Positions 53,615-62,971 of a stretch of DNA of 64,000 nucleotides are shown piece after piece. Source of the DNA: SZUA-584 sp040768905 (lineage in GTDB: Bacteria; Bacillota; Clostridia; Christensenellales; SZUA-584); assembly GCA_040768905.1 (NCBI GenBank), contig JAXGMA010000001.1:434001-498000 (forward strand), read 5' to 3'. Numbering within the stretch: the first letter of the stretch is position 1; every line of letters begins with the position of its first letter. A model generated the notes under the pieces. It ran no database searches. It saw only the letters and a list, made by a program, of their open reading frames with translations, and was not told the origin of the DNA. A program made the translations under genes and the position numbers.

Positions 53615-54141
53615 TATTTCTGCAAGAGGCGCGTCCGAGAGACGTTGGCGGTATATGCAAGCACTGCAAGCCCGTTAGGCGTGACATGCGCAAGTGTTCC
53701 GAAAAACGCAGGAAGCACGGAAAGCGGCAGAAAACTACCCCCGAAAAGAGCCATAACCTGAACGATAACTGCTTGAAACACGTTGCCGATGTTTGGGTTG
53801 CCTGCGCGGTAGACGAGCACCATCAGCAGCGTGCCAAGACCCGTGACAGAGAAAGCCACGCATGCGGAAATAGCGGCAAAACCCAAAAGATCCCCCCAGT
53901 CAAGGCCGAACATGAGCGTGGAAAACCCAAAAAGGATGAAGAGCTTCATGACGCAGATGAGAAAAACAGCAAAGCATTTTCCAAAGAGCAGTTTTTTTAC
54001 TGATATGTCCGCCGCGCGCATGCGCGGGAGTGTGTGCTGCTCGTTTTCCATGTACAGAAATGCGCTGCCCTGTCCCGCCGAAAAAAGCACGAACATGCAT
54101 GTGATGGCGATGGTGTAGTACGAAAAGCTCGATAGCGTCAA
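53497..54141 (-). pseudogene. ABC-2-type permease remnant, truncated at both ends
   Basis: The frame opens at TTG 54141 directly with SYYTIAITCMFVLFSAGQG and ENEQHTLPRMRAADIS, which is the middle of an ABC-2 permease, so the N-terminal helix and extracellular loop are lost. The true C-terminal helix (EILPYLGGSIAFGIVLFAF) continues in the next frame, placing a frameshift near 53640. The frame then runs on to 53497 without meaning. It was probably the membrane part of a drug or lipid exporter. Between 54142 and 54297 nothing recognisable remains. Confidence 0.75.
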
Positions 54142-54297
54142 CCCAATTTATACCATTATATATTTTCAGCCGGCCTTGCGCAACTTACAAATATTACAAC
54201 GAGAGTATTTATGCGCGGATGCAAAGATTAATGTCAGCGGGAAACGTTTATTTTGGCCTCGCATAAATTATTATGTACCGCAAAAAAAGGATGAACT

Positions 54298-55131
54298 TTG
54301 GACTTGAACATTGTTATAGGAATTGAAGACCGCGGTCTTAAGCTCGCGCCGCTCATCGCCAACCGCACGCATGATGCATTGCGCAAAGGCTGTCTGGTCA
54401 GCATCGATGAACTTAATAACACGCAGGGGCGTCTGGTCAAAGTTATGGTGACGGACAGCGATAAAAACAGCGAAAAAGAGAAGGCCATGCTGTGCGCTAT
54501 TCTTGCGGATATCATTATTGAAAACCTGCAGATACGCCATATGGTACAGCATCTTAAGCAGGATTATTATTTTCTTTCAGAAAAAGAACAGTGCGACATA
54601 TTGATAAAAGCTCTCAAAAGGCTCTGGTACGGCACGCTGGAGCAAAAAAGCGAGGTTATGCATTGCAAGCTGGATGTACGCCAGCGTCTGAGCGAATCGC
54701 TTGAGCAGAATCAGTCAGGGAACGTGATGCTTGAGGGTTTTATGCGGTTCCGCATGAAAGACTATCTTGATCTGTGGGGGAAAGAGCTGGCATTCTGCGT
54801 TGAAGAATACATCAAAAAACGTGAGTATGCGGAGTTCGTGGAAATCTTAAGGCTATTTGTGAAAATAAGAATACCGCGCGTACGTATAGTGCATCTTTGT
54901 GTGGACGGCAACGGCGAGTATCTGCTGCTCGATGAGAGGCTTTGCCTATTAAAGTGCAAACATCCGAGGGAAAGGTTAGACAAGGATGATGCGCTGTTAA
55001 GTGCGCTTGTCAACATCGCTCCGCTTTCGATCATCGTACATAACAAAGAACGGTTTTTTGATGCGCGGATTATTGAAACCATCAAGGATGTCTTCGGGCG
55101 GCGTGTCGAGTTTTCTGAGGATATGATATAG
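54298..55131 (+). CDS. ytxC: Sporulation protein YtxC family
   Basis: A 277-residue protein from TTG 54298, with AAAGGATG upstream. LADIIIENLQIRHMVQHLKQ, GFMRFRMKDYLDLWGKELAF and VHLCVDGNGEYLLLDE match the YtxC family, which is associated with endosporulation and often lies near thrS in Firmicutes; thrS is 3.8 kb downstream here. The molecular role is unknown. Together with CotH it supports a spore-forming host. Confidence 0.85.
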   Translation: MDLNIVIGIEDRGLKLAPLIANRTHDALRKGCLVSIDELNNTQGRLVKVMVTDSDKNSEKEKAMLCAILADIIIENLQIRHMVQHLKQDYYFLSEKEQCDILIKALKRLWYGTLEQKSEVMHCKLDVRQRLSESLEQNQSGNVMLEGFMRFRMKDYLDLWGKELAFCVEEYIKKREYAEFVEILRLFVKIRIPRVRIVHLCVDGNGEYLLLDERLCLLKCKHPRERLDKDDALLSALVNIAPLSIIVHNKERFFDARIIETIKDVFGRRVEFSEDMI

Positions 55132-55264
55132 GAAAAAGCGTCGGTGTGCCGATAAGACATTGGTCACCCCGGCCACAAATAGCATAAATAAAATTTTTGT
55201 ATATATCCATGAAGCCGCTTGCATACTAATAGCAAACCAGCAGGAACAGAAAGGATCAAACAAA

Positions 55265-55504
55265 ATGCTTACAGCTGAAGTTTCTATTTACCCGTTAAAA
55301 ACGCGCGATGCTTCGAGCGTCATCAAAAAGTCCATCAGCACTCTGGATCAAATTCAAGTCGACTATACAGTTGATGCGATCAAAACACATATTACGGGAA
55401 CAAGAGATGAGGTTTTTCATAGTTTGGAGAATATGTTCGACGAAGCCGAAAACAGGGGCGGAGAGATCAGCATGGTGGCGACGATCACGAACGCCGGCCA
55501 ATAA
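55265..55504 (+). CDS. YkoF/MTH1187-like thiamine-binding domain protein
   Basis: A 79-residue ferredoxin-fold protein, start at ATG 55265 with AAAGGA; the frame is open further upstream without content. LTAEVSIYPLKTRDASSVIK and DYTVDAIKTHITGTRDEVFH, then MVATI, match the thiamine/HMP-binding MTH1187/YkoF superfamily (old DUF77). Family members bind hydroxymethyl-pyrimidine or thiamine. No TPP riboswitch was seen upstream. Confidence 0.82.
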   Translation: MLTAEVSIYPLKTRDASSVIKKSISTLDQIQVDYTVDAIKTHITGTRDEVFHSLENMFDEAENRGGEISMVATITNAGQ

Positions 55505-55606
55505 CCGTACGGGGCCTGTGCATAAAAAGCCGTTATTTTTAATGCGGCTTGCTGTTGCCTGATTTAAGTAGTAAAATGGCGTAAACACGTTATACGGAGT
55601 GACGCC

Positions 55607-56392
55607 ATGATCATAGATTTCCATACGCATTGCTTTAATGACGCACTTGCGCCCTCAGCGATGAAAACGCTTGAAGAGAACAGCCGCATTAAAGCGGTTC
55701 ATGACGGCACGGCAGCCGGCCTAAAGGCGCATATGCGCCGCTGCGGGGTGAATAAAAGCGTCGTGCTGTCGGTGGCGACAAAGCCTTCACAGCTAACGGC
55801 AATCAATGAATGGGCTCTTAAGAGCCAGGATGACTCGCTCGTGTTTTTCGGGGCGATGCATCCTGATGATGAAAACTTTGAAGAGACGGCGCAGCAACTC
55901 AAATCAAGCGGCTTTGCAGGGGTCAAGCTGCACCCCGATTATCAGAAGTTTTTTGCCGATGAGGCGCGGATGATGCCGCTTTATGCTGTTTTGCGTGATC
56001 TTGGGCTTGCCGTCGTGCTGCACGCCGGGGTGGATATCGGTTTGTTTGATATCGTGCACTGCACGCCGCTGATGATAAAAAACATCATGAAGAATATTCC
56101 GGGCCTGAAGCTTGTCGCAGCGCACATGGGCAGCCATGCGCTTTGGCGCGATGCCGAAGAGCTGATCATCGGCCTGCCCTTATATCTTGATACGTCTTAT
56201 TCCTACTATGCACTCGGCAAACAAACGATGGTACGAATGATACGCCGGCACGGCGTTGAAAACGTGCTTTTTGGCACAGATTCGCCCTGGAAAGGCGCAG
56301 ATAGCGAGATCGAAAACATATTGTCACTGGGGTTTTCGCCAGATGAAACTGAGCAGATATTTTCGGGTAATGCCTTGCGGCTGCTTGGATAA
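55607..56392 (+). CDS. Metal-dependent amidohydrolase family protein
   Basis: A 261-residue TIM-barrel hydrolase. The first metal motif is DFHTHCF (residues 4-10), then GVKLHPDYQKFF with a His/Lys position, VVLHAGVDIG, KLVAAHMGSHALW and the terminal Asp in FGTDSPW. This fits the amidohydrolase-2/TatD-like superfamily acting on small ring or ester substrates; the substrate is unknown. CGGAG precedes the start. It is probably monocistronic. Confidence 0.92.
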   Translation: MIIDFHTHCFNDALAPSAMKTLEENSRIKAVHDGTAAGLKAHMRRCGVNKSVVLSVATKPSQLTAINEWALKSQDDSLVFFGAMHPDDENFEETAQQLKSSGFAGVKLHPDYQKFFADEARMMPLYAVLRDLGLAVVLHAGVDIGLFDIVHCTPLMIKNIMKNIPGLKLVAAHMGSHALWRDAEELIIGLPLYLDTSYSYYALGKQTMVRMIRRHGVENVLFGTDSPWKGADSEIENILSLGFSPDETEQIFSGNALRLLG

Positions 56393-56675
56393 ACGCATCT
56401 TTCTTGTCAGAACTAATTACAACTCAAACGAAACTCTTTGATATAAGACATGCCGCTTGGCATATCATTTTTTGTCTGCCTCATATACAAGGCTATATGG
56501 TTTAGCGCTCAAGCAGAAACAGCATTGCTGTTTCTGAGATGCAAGAAAAATCAGGACATAAAGATCAAACAAGAAAAGCGAGACACCGAATTGACAAGCG
56601 TTTCTCTAACACATGGCACACACACCGCTCATATTATAGTAAAGGGAAAGCAAAACAGAATATGCGGGGTGAACT

Positions 56676-57035
56676 ATGATAGAGCGAGGGGATGTTTACT
56701 ACGCGGACTTAAACCCCGTGACCGGCTCCGAACAAGGCGGCATCCGTCCTGTGCTTGTGATACAAAACGATACCGGAAACCGGTTCAGCCCGACGGTCAT
56801 CGTGGCAGCCATCACATCGAATCTGAGTAAAGCCCGGCTGCCGACGCACATTATCATCGATGAAGAGATACTGTCAGAAAAAAGCGTCGTCCTGCTTGAA
56901 CAGATCAGGACGATAGATAAAACAAGGCTGATAAAAAAGCTGGGGCGGCTGAACGAAAAGGATATGCTTCGGATAGACGAAGCCATTTCTATCAGCATGG
57001 GGTTTGATAAAACCAGGCAAAACGACAGAGACTAA
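56676..57035 (+). CDS. MazF/EndoA-type mRNA interferase (orphan)
   Basis: A 119-residue PemK/MazF toxin: RGDVYYADLNPVTGSEQGG at the N-terminus, RPVLVIQNDTGNRFSPTVIV, then VVLLEQIRTIDKTRL with the catalytic Arg and following Thr/Ser region. It cleaves mRNA at short sequence-specific sites. In Bacillus and Clostridia the antitoxin EndoAI normally sits just upstream; here 56393-56675 has no such gene, so the antitoxin is either encoded elsewhere or lost. GGGGTG precedes the start. A terminator follows. Confidence 0.95.
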   Translation: MIERGDVYYADLNPVTGSEQGGIRPVLVIQNDTGNRFSPTVIVAAITSNLSKARLPTHIIIDEEILSEKSVVLLEQIRTIDKTRLIKKLGRLNEKDMLRIDEAISISMGFDKTRQNDRD

Positions 57036-57058
57036 AGCGGAAGGATACTTCCGCTTTT
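57034..57058 (+). terminator. Rho-independent terminator after mazF
   Basis: AAAGCGGAAG pairs perfectly with CTTCCGCTTT around GATA, followed by T-rich sequence, overlapping the stop codon. Confidence 0.85.
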
Positions 57059-57101
57059 CATATCTGGAAGAAAATTAAAGGGCAGTTCTGATGGAGGCCT
57101 C

Positions 57102-57923
57102 ATGGATCGGCGCATCAAAGAATACATTTACATTACGGTCGGTGTGGCCGTCGCGGTGGCGGGTCTTAATTTATTTCTCGTGCCCAACAAGATCGCGGCA
57201 GGCGGCATAAGCGGTATTGCAACGATACTTTATCATATTTTGGGCGTGCCGCTCGGGCTGGCCATTGCTGTGCTCAATATTCCGCTTTTTTTGATTGGCA
57301 TACGTATTGTGGGCAAAAGCTTTGCGCTGCGCACGATTTATGCGCTTGTGCTTTATTCCGTGCTTGCGGAGGTGTTCCCTGTGCCAAAGGGCGAGGACAT
57401 GTTTCTTGGCTGTGTGTACGGCGGCGTGCTCGTCGGTGCGGGCGTGGGGCTGGTGGTGCGTGCCGGCGGCAGCACGGGAGGAACGGACATGGCCGCAAAA
57501 ATGCTCAGCGCGCGCTTTAAATCGGTGGGTATCGGGGCCTTCGTGTTCGCGATCGATTTTTTTGTTATTGTGGCGGCCGGCTTTGTCTTTAAACCGCAGG
57601 CTGCGCTTTATGCCATAGCGTCACTGTACATCACTTCAAAATTGATCGATGTACTTACGGTCGGTTTTTCTGTCGCCAAAGCGTTTTACATCATATCGGA
57701 AAAAAACGAAGAAATTTCCCGGGCGATCATGGAAAAACTAAACAGGGGCGTGACAGCGATCTGTGCGCGCGGCTTATACAGCGGCCGGCAGAAAGACGTG
57801 CTGCTTTGTGTGCTGCGCTGGTATACGGAGGGAGCGAAGCTAAAACGCATCGCCAAGGCCATAGACGCCCATGCCTTTGTCATTGTGGCGGATGTCAAGG
57901 AAGTTCTCGGTGAAGGGTTTTAA
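57102..57923 (+). CDS. YitT family membrane protein (DUF161/DUF2179)
   Basis: A 273-residue protein with about five transmembrane helices in the first 190 residues (FLVPNKIAAGGISGIATILY, GLVVRAGGSTGGTDMAAKML) and a cytoplasmic DUF2179 domain (KAFYIISEKNEEISRAIMEK, GLYSGRQKDVLLCVLRWYT). YitT-type proteins are widespread in Firmicutes; transport or ligand sensing is suspected, not shown. TGGAGG precedes the start. Confidence 0.93.
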   Translation: MDRRIKEYIYITVGVAVAVAGLNLFLVPNKIAAGGISGIATILYHILGVPLGLAIAVLNIPLFLIGIRIVGKSFALRTIYALVLYSVLAEVFPVPKGEDMFLGCVYGGVLVGAGVGLVVRAGGSTGGTDMAAKMLSARFKSVGIGAFVFAIDFFVIVAAGFVFKPQAALYAIASLYITSKLIDVLTVGFSVAKAFYIISEKNEEISRAIMEKLNRGVTAICARGLYSGRQKDVLLCVLRWYTEGAKLKRIAKAIDAHAFVIVADVKEVLGEGF

Positions 57924-58022
57924 TTTTTTTTAAAATATACAGTTAGATGTTGTTTTGTGTACACACATAGTGGTATTATCTTGTAAAAGGATTAATCATT
58001 TAAGCGGAGAGGAGCTTTGTTT

Positions 58023-58607
58023 ATGCTTTCGACAGCAAAATCTATGCCTTGGTGGCTGGTTGTCGTGACGGGTGTGCTGATCGTTGCTGCCGGTATCTTT
58101 TTACTTGTGGCTCCGCAGGCGGGGCTTGCCTTCTTGACGTTCTTGCTGGCTGTCGGTGTGTTGGGCTTCGGGTCGTACAACCTCTATAAGGCGTATCGTT
58201 ATAAAGACAGCAATGAGCTGTTTGTCATGTATCTTGTGCACGGGCTGCTCAATATCGTGCTGTTCCTGCTGATCGTGTTTATTGCGCCTTCGCATGAAGA
58301 CCCTTTGTATATCCAAAAGATGTCTCCTTTATTTGGTGTGATACTTGCATGCTGGTTTATCATATTTGGACTGTTCGGTATCATACATGCCCGGCAGGAC
58401 AGCGAAAACAAAACGCGCGCGCGTGTCAGCACGCTTATTTTGCTGATCGGGATTGTGCTTTTCGTCCCGTTTGTGATCGGCATGTACCACATACTGTTTA
58501 TTGCGATCGCAGTGCTTGTGATAGGCGTCGTGCGCACGCTGCTCGGCATCGTTATGAAAACACGGGATGGCGGGAGTTCTTCCGGCAGCCGGACAGATTT
58601 AAGATAA
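58023..58607 (+). CDS. HdeD/DUF308-like membrane protein
   Basis: About 194 residues from ATG 58023 (GAGGAG 8 nt upstream; a TTG two codons earlier is possible). Six transmembrane helices in two similar halves, with WWLVVVTGVLIVAAGIFLLV and FLTFLLAVGVLGFGSYNLYK, fit the HdeD/DUF308 family. In E. coli HdeD helps acid resistance at high density; the role here is unknown. A Ser/Gly-rich tail follows the last helix. It stands just before the thrS promoter. Confidence 0.83.
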   Translation: MLSTAKSMPWWLVVVTGVLIVAAGIFLLVAPQAGLAFLTFLLAVGVLGFGSYNLYKAYRYKDSNELFVMYLVHGLLNIVLFLLIVFIAPSHEDPLYIQKMSPLFGVILACWFIIFGLFGIIHARQDSENKTRARVSTLILLIGIVLFVPFVIGMYHILFIAIAVLVIGVVRTLLGIVMKTRDGGSSSGSRTDLR

Positions 58608-58612
58608 GAAAT

Positions 58613-58641
58613 TTGACAGCGCTGGTACAAAAGCATATAAT
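58613..58641 (+). promoter_or_regulatory. Consensus promoter of thrS
   Basis: TTGACA (58613-58618), 17 bp, TATAAT (58636-58641). It begins the T-box leader transcript near 58648. Confidence 0.85.
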
Positions 58642-58647
58642 GATTGC

Positions 58648-58908
58648 GCTTAACAGCGATTTTTCGTGCAATACAGTTTGGCTGGCAGAAAAAAGAACAT
58701 GTCGCTTTTGCATAAGCGTTTTGGAAGAGACGGCACACCGCGGCTGCAAGTGTGCCGGGCGCGGCATAGCGGTACCGTCTTTTTTGGCATAGCGGGCAGG
58801 CCGCCCTTACCGGCCTTAAAAGCGCCATAAAGCAGTTTTATGGAATTTGGGTGGAACCGCGGTAAAAAACCGTCCCATGTGCGTCAATGCATGTGGGTTT
58901 TTTATTTT
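58648..58908 (+). promoter_or_regulatory. T-box leader controlling thrS
   Basis: The diagnostic T-box GGGTGGAACCGCGG lies at 58849-58862, followed by a terminator hairpin (CCCATGTGCG with TGCATGTGGG, about 58874-58899) and a T tract. A long stem (AGACGG with CCGTCT) surrounds ACC at 58774-58776, a possible Thr specifier, but I cannot fold stem I with certainty. Uncharged tRNA-Thr would bind and prevent termination. Confidence 0.9.
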
Positions 58909-58927
58909 AAATGAAGAGGGATAAAAA

Positions 58928-60859
58928 ATGAAGATACTATTGGCAGACGGACAGTTAAGGGAGTTTGAAGGCTCGATGAGCGTTGCGCAAATAGCGGCCG
59001 CCATATCGGGCAAGCTTGCGAAAAAAGCGCTGGCGGCGCGGATCGACGGCAAGATCTTCGGCCTTGATACCGTTCCTTTAGACGGCAGCCGTGTTGAGAT
59101 ACTCACCTTTGAGGATGAGGAAGGGAAAAAAGCGCTCTGGCACACCGCATCGCATGTGATGGCACAGGCAGTACTGCGCCTTTTCCCGGAAACCAAGCTG
59201 GCCATAGGCCCGGCGATAGACACAGGCTTCTATTATGACTTTGATGCCATAAGGCCTTTTGATGCGGCGGATCTTGAAAAGATCGAGGAAGAAATGCGCC
59301 GCATCACGCAAGAAGATCTGCCGGTCGAGCGTATTGAGATGCCTCGGGACAAGGCGCTGGAATTTACGGCGGACAATCCGTATAAACAGGAGCTGATAGA
59401 GGACCTGCCCAAAGACACCGTTTTGAGCTTTTATAAGCAGGGCGAGTTTGCAGACCTTTGTGCAGGGCCGCATGTGCCGTCAACGGGCAGGATACGCCAT
59501 TTTAAGCTTTTAAGCGTGGCGGGCGCATATTGGCGCGGCAGCGAAAAAAACAAGATGCTGACGCGTATATACGGCACAGCCTTCGAAAAGCGAGAAGAAC
59601 TTGCGGCGTATCTTGAAATGCTTAAACAGGCAAAAGAGCGCGACCACAATAAACTAGGACGCGAACTCAAGTATTTTACAACGAGCGATGTGGTGGGGCA
59701 GGGGCTGCCGCTTCTTCTGCCCAAAGGCGCGAAGGTGATGCAGACGCTGATCCGCTTTGTTGAAGACGAAGAAGAAAAACGCGGTTATCAGTGCGCGCGC
59801 ACGCCGCTCATGGCCAAAAGCGACCTCTATAAGATTTCCGGGCACTGGGACCATTATAAGGACGGCATGTTCGTATTGGGAGATGAGAGAAAAGACAGCG
59901 AAGTGCTTGCACTGCGGCCGATGGAATGCCCGTTCCATTTCATCATCTACAACTCAGATATTCACAGTTACCGCGAATTGCCCATACGCTATTGTGAGAC
60001 AGCGACGCTTTTTCGCAATGAATCATCGGGTGAGATGCACGGGCTGATCCGCGTGCGGCAATTCACGCTGGCTGATGCACACATCGTCTGTACGCCCGAT
60101 CAGGTGGCGGACGAATTCAAAGGTGTGCTCGGTCTTATCATCCATGTGATGCGGTGTATCGGCATTGAAAATGATATCCGTTATCGTTTTTCCAAGTGGG
60201 ATCCGCGCAATACCGAAAAGTATATCGACGACCCGCAGGCCTGGGAGACGACGCAGGTACTGATGAAGCGCATTCTCGATGAGATAGGGCTTGACTATAA
60301 GGAAGCGGACGGAGAGGCTGCGTTCTACGGCCCGAAGCTGGATCTGCAGTTCAAGAACGTATACGGCAAGGAAGACACGCTGTTTACCATACAGATCGAT
60401 TTCGCGCTGCCCGGCCGTTTTGATATGAGCTATGTGGACAAAGACGGTACAAAAAAACGGCCGTATATCATCCACCGCTCGTCCATCGGGTGCTATGAAC
60501 GCACGCTTGCCATGCTGATCGAAAAATACGCAGGCGCGCTGCCGCTTTGGATGGCGCCGGAACAGGTGCGGCTGATGGCGATCACCGACCGTTCGCTTGA
60601 TTATTTGAAAGGCTGGGAGCAAAAGCTTAAAGCAGCAGGCGTGCGCGTGACGCTTGATGAGAGAAGTGAGAAGATCGGCTACAAGATCAGGGAAGCGCGT
60701 ACTGAGCGCGTGCCTTACATGGCGATTGCGGGAGACAGCGAAGCAGAAAAAGGCACGCTGGCGATACGCAAACGCGGCGAGGGAGACATAGGGCAAATGG
60801 ACGGAGATGCTTTTATTGACTTGGTCAGTAACGAGATCATGAAAAAGGTGATCTTTTAA
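58928..60859 (+). CDS. thrS: Threonyl-tRNA synthetase
   Basis: A 643-residue class II synthetase of normal length. TGS domain (1-60), the editing domain with HTASHVMAQAV (HxxxH) and the later SVAGAYWRG, then the catalytic core: motif 2 (CETATLFRNESSGEMHGLIR), zinc ligands Cys in MECPFHF, His in ADAHIVCTP and in the HRSSIGCYER region, and a C-terminal anticodon-binding domain. It charges tRNA-Thr in the cytoplasm. Control is by the T-box leader. GAGGGA precedes the start. Confidence 0.98.
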   Translation: MKILLADGQLREFEGSMSVAQIAAAISGKLAKKALAARIDGKIFGLDTVPLDGSRVEILTFEDEEGKKALWHTASHVMAQAVLRLFPETKLAIGPAIDTGFYYDFDAIRPFDAADLEKIEEEMRRITQEDLPVERIEMPRDKALEFTADNPYKQELIEDLPKDTVLSFYKQGEFADLCAGPHVPSTGRIRHFKLLSVAGAYWRGSEKNKMLTRIYGTAFEKREELAAYLEMLKQAKERDHNKLGRELKYFTTSDVVGQGLPLLLPKGAKVMQTLIRFVEDEEEKRGYQCARTPLMAKSDLYKISGHWDHYKDGMFVLGDERKDSEVLALRPMECPFHFIIYNSDIHSYRELPIRYCETATLFRNESSGEMHGLIRVRQFTLADAHIVCTPDQVADEFKGVLGLIIHVMRCIGIENDIRYRFSKWDPRNTEKYIDDPQAWETTQVLMKRILDEIGLDYKEADGEAAFYGPKLDLQFKNVYGKEDTLFTIQIDFALPGRFDMSYVDKDGTKKRPYIIHRSSIGCYERTLAMLIEKYAGALPLWMAPEQVRLMAITDRSLDYLKGWEQKLKAAGVRVTLDERSEKIGYKIREARTERVPYMAIAGDSEAEKGTLAIRKRGEGDIGQMDGDAFIDLVSNEIMKKVIF

Positions 60860-60868
60860 GACGCCAAA

Positions 60869-61583
60869 CTATTTTGTCGCTATGCTGTCAACGGCCCTGC
60901 CGTACTGATCATAAAGCACGAGGCTGTCCTTTTTCTTTATTTTTCCGAACATATCATCTGAGACCTTCAGCGTTTGACCGGGTTTTATGGATGAGCTGTC
61001 CGGAAAAAAGAAATAGGTTTTATAATAAAACCTTTTGCCCGTCCCATGTGAGCATCTTAACAAGGCTGTTGTCGTCCTCTTCCGCAAAAGCGCCGCTCGG
61101 GCCGAGTATATCTATGCTGAGGCCGCTTATATCCAGCGTATCGCCCGGATGCAGAAACTCAACCGGCACGTCTGCCTACTCGGCCATATCCGAAAACCGT
61201 CCGGCGTGCTTGAACCGCTCAAGCATGGGCGTCGTATATATGACTTTACACGATACATGCGATAACACGTCGCCAAGCACGCCAAAATGGTCGTTATGCT
61301 GGTGGGATATGAAAACGGCCTCAAGTTCTGTGACTGAATTTTGTTTCAATATGCGCCCGATATGCGCGAATTCGTCCGCATGCCCGACATCCACCATGAT
61401 CCATTTGTTATCAGGCGTTCCTATTAGTGCGGCATCGCCTTTCCCCACGTTGATAAAGTATATTTTGAGGTTGCCCGTATCCTAATCCTTCTTATCTTCG
61501 CCCGGTGCGCACGAGGAAAGCAGCAAAGATGCGGCAATTATCAGCATAATTACAGATACGGCAAAACAAGAGCAGCGCTTCAA
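60869..61583 (-). pseudogene. Metallo-beta-lactamase lipoprotein gene (ComEC-like domain), decayed
   Basis: On the minus strand, TTG 61583 (AAGGAGATA upstream) opens a lipoprotein signal peptide with lipobox LSSC. The same frame continues into a metallo-beta-lactamase domain (IYFINVGKGDAALIG, FISHQHNDHFG) but is broken by TAG at 61482-61484 and again by TAG at 61176-61178; after TWDGQKVLL a frameshift follows and much of the C-terminal half of the domain is missing. The end (SIKPGQTLKVSDDMF, VLYDQYGRAVDS) resembles a lamin-tail-like domain. Intact relatives are secreted ComEC-type hydrolases. TAG is used as a normal stop elsewhere here, so decay is the simplest reading. Confidence 0.85.
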
Positions 61584-61939
61584 ACAGTATCTCCTTTTTA
61601 TATTCGTTATTATTCTACTGTATTCTGTTTATAAATTAAACCCAAATTGGCAGCTGTACGTGTTAAATTATTTAAAACAAAAGAACTTGACTTTACACAA
61701 GGTGATTATTTGGATGTATTGATGATGAATCCCCGGCTTTTATCCTTGGGATTATTATGCTGGATCAAAATATAAAGTATTCAAAAGAGGGTACACACTT
61801 TGGACATTGGCACCTCTATGGGGATTGGCGGGATTGTTGATAGAATTGTATATAAAAATAGTGGAATTTGCCGCGCCTCATATTTTGGACATCGTGATGA
61901 ACAACTTATAAACAGCTAAACAGATAAAGAAAGGCCGTT
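61584..61939. other. 356-bp intergenic region, nothing recognised
   Basis: No gene, RNA or repeat that I can support. A few short open frames on the plus strand lack binding sites and family features. The first part must contain the promoter for the decayed lipoprotein gene. Confidence 0.5.
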
Positions 61940-62713
61940 TTAGTAGGTCATCGGCTGTCCCGCAGCGCGCAATACCCATTTCTGATGCTCTTTGTCGACA
62001 AATCCGAGCACATCTGACGTGCTGCCGGAGAAATAAAGGCTTGCAGCCCCGTCCATACCGTTGTTTGCAACTGTGCTCTCGCCAAACGGGTTTCCGAAGA
62101 GAGACGCAGCATAGACAGTGTTGTCCAAGCTCACCAGCACAGAACGCTTTTCCCAATTCGGCTCGCCGCCAAAACACTCGAGAAAAATATTATATGCATC
62201 TGGATCCAAAGCTTCTACTTTTGCGTGGCCTTTTCCGCCGGTGCGCCTCACGCTGAAGCTTTTGCCTGAATTAAAGTCCGTCACAGTGGCTATTTTGCCG
62301 ACTGTAAATGCCTCATCCACAACAGTTGCCCAGTCAGCAGGTTCGCCCACGGCGGTTGCAGCACCCACAAGGCTTGGCCCGGAAGTCACGGAAATGCCTG
62401 TGCCTAAAGGCTTTCGCACAGCATCCGATGAAAACAGTTTGTCATAAGTGACCGCGCCGAGCCGGCCGTCAGCTTCAAGTTCATTGTGTTCCTGAAACGA
62501 GCGCACTGCACTCTGCGTCATGGCAAAATACATGCCTGTGGGGCGGTAATTCAAATAACCAAGATCCCGAAGGCGCATTTGTATCATGAAGACACGCTCA
62601 CCTTCGCTTTCCAGCATCAGTATTTGGAAATCATCCGGCACGCCAAGCGCCGCTGTCAAAGCAACAGAGAAAACAAAAAGCACAACGATTGTGATCAGTA
62701 TTGCTTTTTTCAT
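61940..62713 (-). CDS. Secreted peptidoglycan-binding-domain protein
   Basis: About 257 residues from ATG 62713 (AGGAGAGG upstream; the frame opens 18 codons earlier without a site). A signal peptide or membrane helix (residues 3-24) is followed by a PG_binding_1 domain (EGERVFMIQMRLRDLGYLNY, QSAVRSFQEHNELEADGRLG) and a C-terminal domain of about 130 residues (FTVGKIATVTDFNSGKSFSV, KRSVLVSLDNTVYAASLFG) that recurs in Clostridia cell-wall proteins as I recall. It likely binds or processes peptidoglycan; no catalytic Cys or His motif was seen. Confidence 0.82.
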   Translation of the reverse strand: MKKAILITIVVLFVFSVALTAALGVPDDFQILMLESEGERVFMIQMRLRDLGYLNYRPTGMYFAMTQSAVRSFQEHNELEADGRLGAVTYDKLFSSDAVRKPLGTGISVTSGPSLVGAATAVGEPADWATVVDEAFTVGKIATVTDFNSGKSFSVRRTGGKGHAKVEALDPDAYNIFLECFGGEPNWEKRSVLVSLDNTVYAASLFGNPFGESTVANNGMDGAASLYFSGSTSDVLGFVDKEHQKWVLRAAGQPMTY

Positions 62714-62924
62714 TGCGTATCCTCTCCTTAAGAAAGCCAAAAACTTTTTCTTATCATACCATAACAAACGCCTTTAAAACAAGGTTTATGGCAGCGCCTT
62801 TTTTGCACAGCGTGTTGATGGGTTTGTTCGCCTGCAGCTTGGCTGCCTCTGGGTTCTCGTTGCATGCATTTTATGCCTTGCGAATTTACGCTTCATGATC
62901 CTTTATTGGATGACTTAATTGACA

Positions 62925-62952
62925 GAAAAACAGCCGGGCATTACGCCCGGCC
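62925..62952 (-). terminator. Terminator of the SIMPL/DUF4349 operon
   Basis: On the minus strand GCCGGGC pairs with GCCCGGC around a short loop, followed by TGTTTTTC. Confidence 0.85.
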
Positions 62953-62971
62953 GCATGATGCAAATGAACTG

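Noticed and set aside
61584..61939. Small plus-strand gene before the peptidoglycan-binding gene
   Set aside because: Candidate frames have no binding site and no recognisable product.
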